From: Eutreptiella sp. 'Long Island Sound 2002'
Taxonomy: Eukaryota > Euglenozoa > Euglenophyceae > Eutreptiales > Eutreptiaceae
DNA length: 64,000 bases
Reading direction: 5' to 3'
NCBI GenBank assembly: GCA_964036045.1
Contig: OZ038387.1
Location: 14,818,420-14,882,419 of the forward strand
The notes beneath the pieces were generated by a model. That model ran no database searches. It was not told where the DNA came from and saw only the letters and a program-made list of their open reading frames with translations. The position numbers and the translations under genes were made by a program. Positions 1 to 9,118 of the stretch are shown here, in pieces (positions within the stretch are counted from its first letter, which is position 1; each line of letters opens with the position of its first letter).

Positions 1-300
1 ACCACCCATGTGGGCTTGAGAAGGATTAAGTCTGCGCCGGGACCCATGGTGGCCTGCCAACGGGGCATGGGTGGTCTCTGGGGCTATACCCCCCCCTAAC
101 TGGCACTGCCAACCACCAGCAGGGGTAGCTAGCGTTGCTCTCAACAGTCTTGACGTGTCCCCTAATGATGGCGAAGGCCGCCAAACGGATGAAGCACAAG
201 GGGGATGCTTTTGTGCACCCCCCACGGAACAAGTGAACTGGTGTTGTCGTTGGACACAGTGCTGGTCTGCTAAGGGGTGAACTCTAGGCGTGTAGGCTAG
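1..300. repeat. Direct repeat copy A (partner at 7090-7510)
   Basis: The first 300 bases recur almost identically at 7090-7510 in the same orientation. Copy A has about nine extra bases after the CCCATGGT near position 50, and lacks a 130-bp block present in the other copy. Similarity stops at GTGTAGGCTAG in both. Copy A begins at the window edge, so it may extend further left. No coding signal is evident. Confidence 0.9.
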
Positions 301-493
301 CAGGAGAAGGGTTCAAACATCCGGTTATCCCCTGCACCCACCTAGATATTGTATTCACCCAGATTCTCACTATAGTCAAGGGTAGAGATGGACAATTTGC
401 CTGCAACTGCTCTTTGGAGCCGATAGCGACTACAAAACTACATGAGTGCCCCCCGTGATGTTGGTAGTCAACCCCTTGTGTTGTTTTCAGTGG

Positions 494-1203
494 TCACCTC
501 GATTTTGGTACCACACAGTTCATGTTTGGCCATGCCACCCTTGATGAAGCCCCGCCCCCCCCCATTGATGGTGGCCGTTGATGGCAATTGATGAGGGACT
601 TCTTTTTCTTGTTGTAGATGCATTCACCTTGCTGTTGGCGGCATTCGCTACCCAATTGGGTGTTCATGGCGTCCACGTAGGCAGCACCCACACCACCTTG
701 ATTTTGATGGCATCCACGTTCTTGTTGAAGAAGGAGAACTTGTTCTCCTTGGGCAATGGCAGCGCCCCCGATGGCGCCGGCACTGCCCACACCATTGGCA
801 GCGCTCAAGTTGGCGCTAGTGCTATCCTGTAGGATGGCGGCGCCTAGCTATGGCAGCAACAATGGCAGCAGTTGTGGGCACAATCCTTTGCTCACCCTGA
901 TTTCCCAGGGCTCCCATTAATTGCGGCCACGCTCACGCTCGTAGTGGCCATGATCATGCCGCCCAATTTGATGTTGATGGCGCTCCCTTTCATTTTTGTC
1001 ACACTCACACCGCACAATGCATTGTTATCCATCTCATTTTGGCCATGACCACACTCATGGATCACACTCATGTTGGCAACCATCATATGGCCCAACGTGT
1101 TGTTGGCGGCGCTCCCTTTGATTTTGATTTTGCCCATGCCACCCAACTTATTGGTGGCGACGCTCCCGTTGGCAGCTGCAGCAGTGCCTATGGAGAAAAT
1201 CAC
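494..1203 (-). other. Degenerate internally repetitive stretch, coding doubtful
   Basis: The stretch is built from variants of a block reading roughly GGCGCTCCCnTTnATTTTG...GCCCA. On the minus strand this gives two open frames (808-494 and 1203-892) with imperfect peptide repeats of the form GSAxNxxLGxMxxAxxSV. The frames lie in different registers with no clear start context or splice sites. A former repeat-rich gene or a degenerate minisatellite are equally possible. Confidence 0.3.
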
Positions 1204-1304
1204 ATGGCAACAGTCCAGGGCTCTCCTACTCTACGATGACCCTTTCAGTGGCCTCTCGAGTCAAGGTTTAGAGGTGTTCTGTTCCACCATGATCCCTTCG
1301 GCGG

Positions 1305-1440
1305 CCTCTCGAATCAACATTTTCAGCTATCCTTTGAATGCCCCTCTTCCTCTTTTCACACATACTTCTCGAATCAACGTTCAAGCTATCCTGTCATTCT
1401 GAACGCCTTTGAATGCCCCTCTATCTCTTTTCACACATAC
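1305..1440. repeat. Short local duplication
   Basis: Two adjacent units share TCTCGAATCAAC, CTATCCT, TTTGAATGCCCCTCT and CTCTTTTCACACATAC. The first runs from about 1305 to 1365 and the second from about 1368 to 1440. No function is apparent. Confidence 0.7.
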
Positions 1441-1549
1441 CTACGTAGTTTTGCACTCAGTAACTTAGTTTGATTCTGCTTGTCTGTATGGTGTCAGTTT
1501 GGCCTGATGGTATGTTCTGAGGTCCAACCAGGTCCAACCAGGTGGCTTG

Positions 1550-1612
1550 GAGAATAAAGATGCACTCCTTTGAGATTGTGGAGTGCATTGCCTCAATTTG
1601 CATTTTTCTGCA
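1550..1612. repeat. Dispersed repeat, inverted partner at 58930-58998
   Basis: GGAGAATAAAG, GGAGTGCATTGCC and TCAATTTGCA occur here in order and reappear inverted near 58930-58998, inside an intron of the CLC gene. The two copies are diverged in the middle but clearly related. This is consistent with an old interspersed element whose family cannot be named from this. Confidence 0.6.
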
Positions 1613-2039
1613 TTTGCTTTGCTACTGTTTGTGTTGTCATCACATTCAATCTCTGAGGTCTCGTCCCCAGACAGATGCCCCCAGACAGATTTTGCACCGG
1701 GGAAAATGAGACTTGCCGAAGGAAAAAGTGTTTTGGGCCATTTTTGGTACATTTTTGGGTTCTGGACCCCCCCCCCCTCCTCATCTAATGCATCCCTGGA
1801 CACCCCACTGAAAGCCTGTCTCCAAAGGCTCAAGAGGGCTGAATTCTTTGGTAAGCCCACTTCACAAAGGACCACTTCATTGCAAAACTGGGCCCTTTTC
1901 AAGGAGACCAGCGGCAACTTCAGGCGCCGGACATGGCCCCCTGCGCATATAAATGTATTCACCAACGATTTACCCAACGTCAGCGAGCCCATTCGGACAT
2001 GATCATGGTTTCACTAATAAGCAGGGGGGAGAGGCCGTG

Positions 2040-2275
2040 ACGTGCTGTGCTGTCATGTGCTGTGCTGTGCTGCACTGTGCCGTGCCGTGCAGTGCTGTGC
2101 TGTGCTGTACTCTGCTCTCCTGTACTGTGCCGTGCTGTGCCGCGCTGTACTGTGCTGTGCTGTGCTGTGCTGTGCTGTGCTGTGCTGTGCTGTGCTGTGC
2201 TGTGCTGTGCTGTGCTGTACTTTGCTGTGCTGTGCCGTGCAGTGCCGTGTGCCGTGCAGTGCTCTGCTGAACCAT
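2040..2275. repeat. CTGTG pentanucleotide microsatellite
   Basis: The stretch is almost entirely (GCTGT)n on the plus strand. It is perfect from about 2148 to 2217 and degenerate on both sides, with GCCGT, GCACT and GTACT variants. All six frames stay open across it because a 5-bp unit without stop codons reads as Ala-Val-Leu-Cys repeats or Thr-Ala-Gln-His repeats. Those open frames are artefacts. Confidence 0.95.
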
Positions 2276-2356
2276 CTTGCAAACACGATCACCATGGCGT
2301 GGAAGTGGGAACAACGGTGTTGTCGGCATCCACAAAGACTGTACTCCACCTAGATT

Positions 2357-3025
2357 TTAGCGAGGGGTCGATAAGAAGTGTATGAAGGGGTGTAAGCAAC
2401 TCAAAGTGCGGGCGTGTGGGAATCTCACCATGTCAATGTGGGCACGTAGAAGATGCAGATGAATTGCGCGACAAACCTTTCTTTGGGTTGTGCTTTTGGC
2501 GCCCTCATGACTCCGTTCGGTCCACTGTGTTTCCACTTCCACTTGCTGGGTACCATGTTTGTAAAGTTGCTTCTTGTCGAATGCATGATTGTGCTCTTCC
2601 AAGTGGTTAAGAGTGCGCTCAAAATAAACTTGATCACCTCTCAGGATTGTTTGGCACTGAATTTCGACGACCATGAGCCATCCTTTGCCTCCTAGCAACC
2701 AACGTATCATGGGCCCTGTTCGCAAAGTGGGATCCCTTGCCTGCAGCTGCGTTTTGGTGTTCTTGCAATGCGATAACAGTGTGCAAAAGCGGCCAAAAAA
2801 TTGTTTCAGTGGGCCTTCCCTTGAATGCCCCAGGTTTGCAGTGCGTTTTAACGCCAATGGGGATGATAGTGCTGATGGAGAGTGTCCTGTGGGTGACCTC
2901 AGACCTATATGCACGCCATGCATGAATGAATTTGACGAGCTATATTGACGCACAGAGTGTGGTGTGTGCGGTGCACAGTGTTTCTGTTGCTGATATTGGG
3001 CTCTGATGGAGTGCAATGGCAGCAA
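2357..3025 (-). CDS. Hypothetical open frame, 222 codons, unsupported
   Basis: This minus-strand frame is open for 222 codons, long for this non-coding neighbourhood. The middle (around residues 75-190) has a mixed, mostly polar composition without low complexity. No domain is recognised, no upstream exon or poly(A) context was identified, and its 5' portion lies inside the 818-bp duplication that starts at 2913. The frame is not preserved past the duplication boundary in the second copy. Chance is a serious alternative. Confidence 0.2.
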   Translation of the reverse strand: MLPLHSIRAQYQQQKHCAPHTPHSVRQYSSSNSFMHGVHIGLRSPTGHSPSALSSPLALKRTANLGHSREGPLKQFFGRFCTLLSHCKNTKTQLQARDPTLRTGPMIRWLLGGKGWLMVVEIQCQTILRGDQVYFERTLNHLEEHNHAFDKKQLYKHGTQQVEVETQWTERSHEGAKSTTQRKVCRAIHLHLLRAHIDMVRFPHARTLSCLHPFIHFLSTPR

Positions 3026-3730
3026 ACAGCCGTTTCAGTAGTGGGGAACCTGGCGGGCATGGTGGTGAAGTGATGCACCACCAATTTCAAAGCATTGCTG
3101 GGAAAGGGTTCATGGGCGGTGCTGCTACAATGCGACAAAAAAACGTATCTGAATCGGGGAGTGGCTGAAGCACGCGGGAGGGTTGGCATCCGCAGTACCA
3201 GCAGCAAGAGTAGCAGTGAGGGGCAGCAGGGAACTGATGGGCATTTGTTGCTTTAATATGAAGATCACCCGATTGAACTTGCAGTTGTGCAATGCCGAGC
3301 CATTGCAGACACGTGCGTGTTCAAAACAAGGGTGTGACCAGACTGTGCCACTCAGCACGGCACTGTTGCAGGTGCTGGCAGCGGCGGCCCCCTGCAGCGC
3401 TGCAGTGCTGCGCATGTTCGCAATCTTCAATGTAGCACAAGCAGAGAAAAACATACCTACCAGCATCATCACTGGACGATGGTTTGTGAGGTTCTTTGTT
3501 TCTGTGAGCCAATTGGCTGTGAAAAATGAATGACGGCAGTGCACACACAAATGGGACTGACAATCGATCACAATGCACTGTGCTGCTGTCCCAGGGACTC
3601 AAAGTTGCGATTTGACAGCGTTCTGCCAGTCATTGAACTGACAAAACGCACCCTCCAACCCCTCTCGTTCCAACCAAGAAACACAACAGCGAACAGGGAA
3701 GCGCCCACCCCTTTTCCATCTCTGGACTGA
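2913..3730. repeat. 818-bp duplicated segment, copy 1
   Basis: The segment starts at ACGCCATGCATGAATG and ends at CCATCTCTGGACTGA. It is repeated at 4499-5316 in the same orientation with a constant offset of 1586 bases. The only difference I noticed is one base (A here, G in copy 2) near 3650. No TG...CA ends or flanking target duplications are visible, so it does not look like a pair of LTRs. Near identity implies a recent segmental duplication or an assembly artefact. Confidence 0.95.
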
Positions 3731-4498
3731 TGTGCATTATCCGCATCCTGATCTCCAGACAGTTGCAGATCAAAACTGGGATCCAGAGTAACATGGAGAT
3801 TCCCATCTGCGTTCGGATTTGGATGCAGATGGAGCCACACTGCACTTCGGATACACATGTGGATTTGGGCGTGAATGCAAACTCATTGCAGTGAGGAAGC
3901 TTAAAAAAAATACCTGCGGTGTGGTGCCCTCATACCTGCGACCCCCGGATAGACCGAGTAGGCCCGGGATGGCCCAAGGATGTAAGTCCCATTCCGCACC
4001 GCTACAGCCGTACACACCCGGGTTCGAATCACCGACATCGCCGGCGGCGGTCCATGTGGCTGACCGCTGGAGTGAATGTGTACGACACTCCTTCCACCGG
4101 CAGTTTATCATAAATCCAGCAAAGTTTTGAAGAACAAGAGGGAGCATCCAGCCCCGAAACGCCCCGACCGTCGGATGCATTTCATCGTAAGGCCATAGTG
4201 GACGTTCCTACCGTGTGTTCACTACGTCGTCGGGTGGGCTTCACGGCCTATCGGTGATTCAACACCGAGCCAACCACATGACAAGTTGAGTTTGTGACTG
4301 ATTTAACAATGAGCCAACTACACGACAAACTGAGTTTGTTACAAGCTTGCCTTCCCCAGTTGCAAGTTTTGGAGACATGGTGCAATGACGTTGTGTACGT
4401 GCAAACATTTCGTGCCCACTTGTCACTACTCTGAGACACAAGTCGCGGAGTTTGTGGCAAGCCTTCATGGTTTTGCGCTTGTACTCCGGGTTGTTGCA
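3731..4498. other. Unique spacer between the two 818-bp copies
   Basis: This 768-bp stretch separates the duplicated segments. It has a GGGTTCGAATCACC motif near 4019 resembling the T-arm of a tRNA, but no flanking stem pairs, so no tRNA is called. No coding region is supported. Confidence 0.6.
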
Positions 4499-5316
4499 AC
4501 GCCATGCATGAATGAATTTGACGAGCTATATTGACGCACAGAGTGTGGTGTGTGCGGTGCACAGTGTTTCTGTTGCTGATATTGGGCTCTGATGGAGTGC
4601 AATGGCAGCAAACAGCCGTTTCAGTAGTGGGGAACCTGGCGGGCATGGTGGTGAAGTGATGCACCACCAATTTCAAAGCATTGCTGGGAAAGGGTTCATG
4701 GGCGGTGCTGCTACAATGCGACAAAAAAACGTATCTGAATCGGGGAGTGGCTGAAGCACGCGGGAGGGTTGGCATCCGCAGTACCAGCAGCAAGAGTAGC
4801 AGTGAGGGGCAGCAGGGAACTGATGGGCATTTGTTGCTTTAATATGAAGATCACCCGATTGAACTTGCAGTTGTGCAATGCCGAGCCATTGCAGACACGT
4901 GCGTGTTCAAAACAAGGGTGTGACCAGACTGTGCCACTCAGCACGGCACTGTTGCAGGTGCTGGCAGCGGCGGCCCCCTGCAGCGCTGCAGTGCTGCGCA
5001 TGTTCGCAATCTTCAATGTAGCACAAGCAGAGAAAAACATACCTACCAGCATCATCACTGGACGATGGTTTGTGAGGTTCTTTGTTTCTGTGAGCCAATT
5101 GGCTGTGAAAAATGAATGACGGCAGTGCACACACAAATGGGACTGACAATCGATCACAATGCACTGTGCTGCTGTCCCAGGGACTCAAAGTTGCGATTTG
5201 ACAGCGTTCTGCCAGTCATTGAACTGACAGAACGCACCCTCCAACCCCTCTCGTTCCAACCAAGAAACACAACAGCGAACAGGGAAGCGCCCACCCCTTT
5301 TCCATCTCTGGACTGA
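4499..5316. repeat. 818-bp duplicated segment, copy 2
   Basis: This is the partner of 2913-3730. It ends 177 bases before the kinase exon, so the duplication lies in what is probably an upstream intron or flank of that kinase gene. Confidence 0.95.
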
Positions 5317-5493
5317 GGGACCGCCCTGTACAGATCCAGGTAGCAGCTGTAAGTGCTGCCCCCCTGCCCCCTCCCTGGGAAAGGCATGCGAGATTCTGAA
5401 TCGAAGTGCCTGATGTCAGAATTAGCGTTGGAGAGCCTGATCAAGAGAGGCAATTGGCTGCCCTCAGTTTTGCATTTTATGTCCTTTGAACAG

Positions 5494-5650
5494 GGCTATG
5501 GCTTCAAAGCTGACATATGGTCTGTGGGGTGCACCATCGTTGAGATGCTGACAGCCAAGCCTCCGTGGCCACAGTTTGCATCCATGTGGCAGGCCATTTA
5601 CCACATTGCCAACTCCACTGGACCACCCCCAAACATTCCTACCGAGATAG
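5494..5650 (+). CDS. Protein kinase exon, MAP3K/MEKK type
   Basis: A 157-nt exon lies between a good acceptor (pyrimidine-rich stretch ending TTTGAACAG) and a donor ATAG|GTGTGC. It encodes 52 residues from kinase subdomain IX onward. The invariant Asp of DIWSVGCT is followed by IVEMLT, KPPW, and a Trp-Gln-Ala-Ile-Tyr-His-Ile segment. This DxWSxGCTxxEMxTxxPPW arrangement, with the downstream PPxxP, is characteristic of MEKK/STE11-like serine/threonine kinases that phosphorylate MAP kinase kinases. I could not find the exons for the ATP-binding loop, HRD or DFG motifs upstream, nor subdomain XI downstream. It may belong to a gene with very long introns or be an orphan exon of a pseudogene. Family call is fairly secure, gene integrity is not. 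Confidence 0.75.
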
Positions 5651-7089
5651 GTGTGCCTAATTTTTGCCTCTCACTTGTCCCTGTTTCTGCCCCATGTTTG
5701 ATGTTGGGGCCGAGCTGAGTGTGTTGCAGACTGCAATTTGGGAGGCTGAGACCAGGAGGAAAGTCTTTTGATCCCAATGTAATTCGGAGCTCGTTCTTGT
5801 GTTTGTGTTTCGTGTTTGAGAACTCGGGCCGCCATCGCCCCTGACGGGTCACCATCCGGGGCCCAGGTCCTGGAATTGCAGCACACCGCTGAAGCACAAG
5901 ATGTGACTGGCCTGGCCCCGTCACACTTCCCACATCAGAGAACATCCTCTGAATTTCACGGTCCTGGGAATGATTGCATGTGATGCTGGCGCAGGCAAGG
6001 CAGTGGACGCCATGGCGGGCCATATGCTGCAACAGTGAGAAGTGCTACTAGCATTCCACAATTCACGAAAGTGCCATTTTCACCCCACTGTTGACCAACG
6101 TGAACCTTGGAGAAGAAAACCTGTGCACTGTGCAAGGAGGGACAGGGTGCCACTATGAGAACGCTTTTCCGGCGCCTGCGGCACCGGTAGCGCGCCAAAA
6201 GCCAAACCCCGCTCAGACACTAACCTAAACAATGACTTCTCTCACATCATGCTCCAGATAACATGCGTGCCATTAATCAATTCCTTGCCGGCGGACATCA
6301 TTTGTGATTCATTTGACTTAGTTGTTGTGCAATGGAACCGCAAAACTCAAACCCTGCGGCGCGCAAAAAGCATTCTCTATGGGGTGTCCCATCTATGTAT
6401 GAACACCTGGTTTTGATGTGACAACAACTCTGCTGCTCACACTTGGCTGCTCGCACCGGGCCAGGCGCAGGGAGGGTTTGGCACAGCCTGCAGTCTGTTG
6501 ACGCCATTTGGTGATAGGGCCCATGGCTAAGAAAAGAAATTGGCTTCAACCTCTATCTAGATTGGCATGACATCCCCAGAATGGTCCAAACAAATTTGGG
6601 GAAGGCATGGGCAAGGGTTGAGTCGTCATTTGATGGCAAGATGAAAGCACAGAAGCCACCAGATGGCCCACCACCTCGCGACAAGTAGGCCCTCCTACTA
6701 GTGCCCCCAGTCTCCAAATTTGCACCATGACCGGCAAATCATGGTCCGTCCATTGCGGCCACCATGCTTGGATTCAAAAGCAGTTCATCGGTTCAAAGCC
6801 AAGGTTTTGCTTGTGGTTTGGGGAAATGGAGATTACGAGGCCATTGGCAAGCAGGCCCATGTGGAAGAAAAAGCTAGCGCAGACCGTCCGGTTAGGACAG
6901 GTCTTAGTCCTCATTGAGGTTTAGTGAAGCTAGAGGATTTTTTTGGTACAACCATCCATTTGTCTCTAGTGCCCATTGACAGGCCCATTGAGTGCTACAT
7001 GGGTCTCCAGGGGCTACGAACTCATGTTTTCACCACATGATGACCTAAACGTTGCCCATGCCCTCCCGTTGGAGTGCGGGCCGTCAACA
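5651..7089. other. Non-coding stretch after the kinase exon
   Basis: I see no supported gene, RNA or repeat here. Open frames are short and lack domain signals. If the kinase gene is intact, this would be its following intron. Confidence 0.5.
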
Positions 7090-7510
7090 ACCACCCATGT
7101 AGGCTTGAGAAGGATTAAGTCTGCACCGGGACCCATGGTACGGGGCATGGGTGGTCTCTGGGGCTATACCCCCCCCTAACTGGCACTGCCAACCACCAGC
7201 AGGGGTAGCTAGCGTTGCTCTCAACAATCTTGACGTGTCCCCTAATGATGGCGAAGGCCGCCAAACCCTTGTTTGTGCTCAAACAATTGTTTGCCTTTTC
7301 TTTCTCAGGCAGTTTTCTGTCCGCCCAGTCCACCCAGTCTGAGTTACATGATTTGTCCTGTTTTGGTGCAGTGTGTTCCTCCCCCCTTTGGCAAACGGAT
7401 GAAGCACAAGGGGGATGCTTTTGTGCACCCCCCACGGAACAAGTGAACCGGTGTTGTCGTTGGACACAGTGCTGGTCTGCTAAGGGGTGAACTCTAGGCG
7501 TGTAGGCTAG
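7090..7510. repeat. Direct repeat copy B with a 130-bp insertion
   Basis: This copy matches 1-300 but carries an extra block at 7267-7396 between CCAAAC and GGATGAAG. The block is bounded by CAAAC on both sides, like a 5-bp target duplication, and contains CTCAAACAATTGTTTG, itself a short palindrome. Either a small element inserted into this copy, or copy A lost it by recombination between the CAAAC repeats. Confidence 0.85.
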
Positions 7511-7522
7511 GACTTCCGTCAA

Positions 7523-8324
7523 AGGCGATGCCAGATGTGCACGCAGGCGACCAAGGTCCATTGATCTTCATGCTTTGGATGAGTGTTTCCCATCGCCGTC
7601 CAGAAACGCGCCTTGCTGAGCGTTTCCCATTTCGGCGACGGAGCCTCAGCTTTCCATTGCCAAGCCCCCAAAAGGGATCCGAAACCAAAGGACATCCCAC
7701 TCGTGCAACGGTACCTTCTCCGCCGGACTCGCCTCTGTAAACGTGTGATAGGTTGTTTTTACCTTGTTTGCGTGTTTGCCTACTTTCTTGTGAGGGGAAC
7801 ATACTTCGGGTCGGATGGATGACGCTGTCCGGCGCGGCTCCCCAATGCCAATTGATCCACTGCTGCTTCTGGTAAGCAGAGGTCCGGTCTTGGATTTCTT
7901 TGATGTTCGTTTTTGGTCTCGACATGTCGGCGGCGACCCGTTGTAGGAGCGATGGCGCGTACAGACCCTGCAAGAATTCCACCTAGTTCATCGTCACCGG
8001 GTGTCCATCTTGTCGAAATTATCGAGCGACATCACCGCTGCGTCCTCCGCATGGTACACCCAAGTGAAGAATGGTTCAAACGCCTTGACTGAATAATTCT
8101 GTAAATGAGGAGGATGAGTAGCCATATTCGGATTGCGAGGCCTCGCATTCGACAATGGAACATACTTGGAGTTCATCATCGGAAACCTGTGGTGGAATCC
8201 AAGCACTTCCGCTCGCGGCTTTCGGGATGGTTCGGTGAATGTGTTCCTTTGCAGTCTCGTCAGGCCCAGCCGGCGAATCTCTCAAATGCATAAGGAAGTT
8301 GTTAGCTGCTTCCGACGGTGGCAC
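7523..8324 (-). pseudogene. Downstream ORFs of the unidentified element
   Basis: Downstream of the 8865 ORF are further minus-strand frames with plausible protein composition. One (8324-8076) contains Ser-Glu-Ala-Ala-Asn-Asn-Phe and ends in Phe-Ser-Gln-Gly-Val. A second (about 8130-7994) reads YSVKAFEPFFTWVY, and a third starts near 7982 with EFLQGLYAPSLLQRV. They could be exons or frameshifted pieces of one protein. No family is recognised. The sequence of hydrophobic/helical segments without motifs recalls structural proteins of mobile elements, but this is speculation. Confidence 0.35.
8135..8146. repeat. Palindrome GCGAGGCCTCGC
   Basis: This is a perfect 12-bp palindrome, flanked by ATT and ATTCGA as in the other copies. 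Unlike the others it lies within a minus-strand open frame. Confidence 0.9.
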
Positions 8325-8591
8325 GGCGGAGATGTCCAGATCGATGGCCTACTTCCGACTGGCGATTGATACTCGGGTAGCCCAACTGGTCTCCGTTTTC
8401 AACAGCTTCACCTTCACGACTTACATCCACTGCGGTGGGTCGAAGCCCTGCTCAAGACGTTGGTCTCGCAGTTCTATCAGCGCACAGACGCAGTGATGCT
8501 TTGCAATGACGCTCCAATCGTCGGCTGGAGACGAAAACAGGGTTGTAAGAGGATGCACATGAAACATCAACGCTGCGACCGGGTTACGTAC

Positions 8592-8865
8592 CTGGTGATT
8601 GCCATGCAGTCACGGTAACGGGCTCCTCAGGTGGGTTGGCCATAAGACTTCTCTTAACCTCGTCCACCCGCTTCTGTCGATACTTCCCGATCTGGCTGTA
8701 CTTCTTCTTCGTATCGATTGAAAGGCTCCCGACGTCAACCTCCACTTGCAAAGGCTTCTTATAGAGCCTCAAGAACTCCTCTGGCACCGTTTCTTGCGTG
8801 GATGGTATATGTGACGTGTCTGGTGATGCTCTACCCGCTTTTGTTGGCGTCAAACTCTCTGCCAT
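8592..8865 (-). CDS. First exon of unknown element protein
   Basis: An ATG at 8863-8865 opens a frame of about 91 codons with non-repetitive, charged composition: a Thr/Ser/Pro-rich start, then EEFLRLYKKPLQVEVDVGSL and a Lys-rich stretch. It ends at a textbook donor, CAG|GTACGT (8592/8591); reading on gives a stop two codons later. This suggests an exon rather than a short protein. The likely continuation is among the frames at 8324-7500. Three palindromes of the GCGAGGCCTCGC family (8919-9047) lie 50-180 bases upstream of the start, a position suited to a promoter operator. No known family was recognised. Confidence 0.5.
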
Positions 8866-8914
8866 GTTGAAATAGGCCTATAAAAAGAGATAAAACTGTA
8901 CATCTTTATCCTTT

Positions 8915-9047
8915 GATTGCGAGGGCTCGCAATCGACATTATAGGTATTTGTCGGCAATTACCTACTTCGTATTGCGAGGCCTCGCATTAAGGTAAGAAC
9001 ATGTAGTCAAAAACGCACTTTTTGAAAAGACGATTCCGAGGGCTCGC
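8915..9047. promoter_or_regulatory. Cluster of three GCGAG(G/C)NCTCGC palindromes
   Basis: The copies are at 8919-8930 (9-bp arms around a GG centre, GATTGCGAG...CTCGCAATC), 8975-8986 (perfect) and 9036-9047 (one arm degraded). They lie in the only long ORF-free gap of the element, between the end of the large broken ORF (9119) and the start of the 8865 ORF. Spacing is 56 and 61 bases. A role as binding sites for an element-encoded protein is inferred. Confidence 0.6.
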
Positions 9048-9118
9048 ATTCCGAACACGCAGTAGTGAGCAAAAGCACCGGCGTGCGGGCAACAACAACA
9101 ACAGAGTTGGGAATCAAC

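Noticed and set aside
2047-2385. Overlapping open frames of about 100 codons on both strands
   Set aside because: They are translations of the CTGTG pentanucleotide repeat, which has no stop codon in any frame.
4005-4045. tRNA gene suggested by GGGTTCGAATCACC
   Set aside because: The T-arm stem does not pair and no acceptor or D-arm could be placed.
2913-5316. LTR retrotransposon with 818-bp LTRs
   Set aside because: No TG...CA termini, no target duplication, no primer-binding or polypurine site, and the 768-bp interior has no coding capacity.
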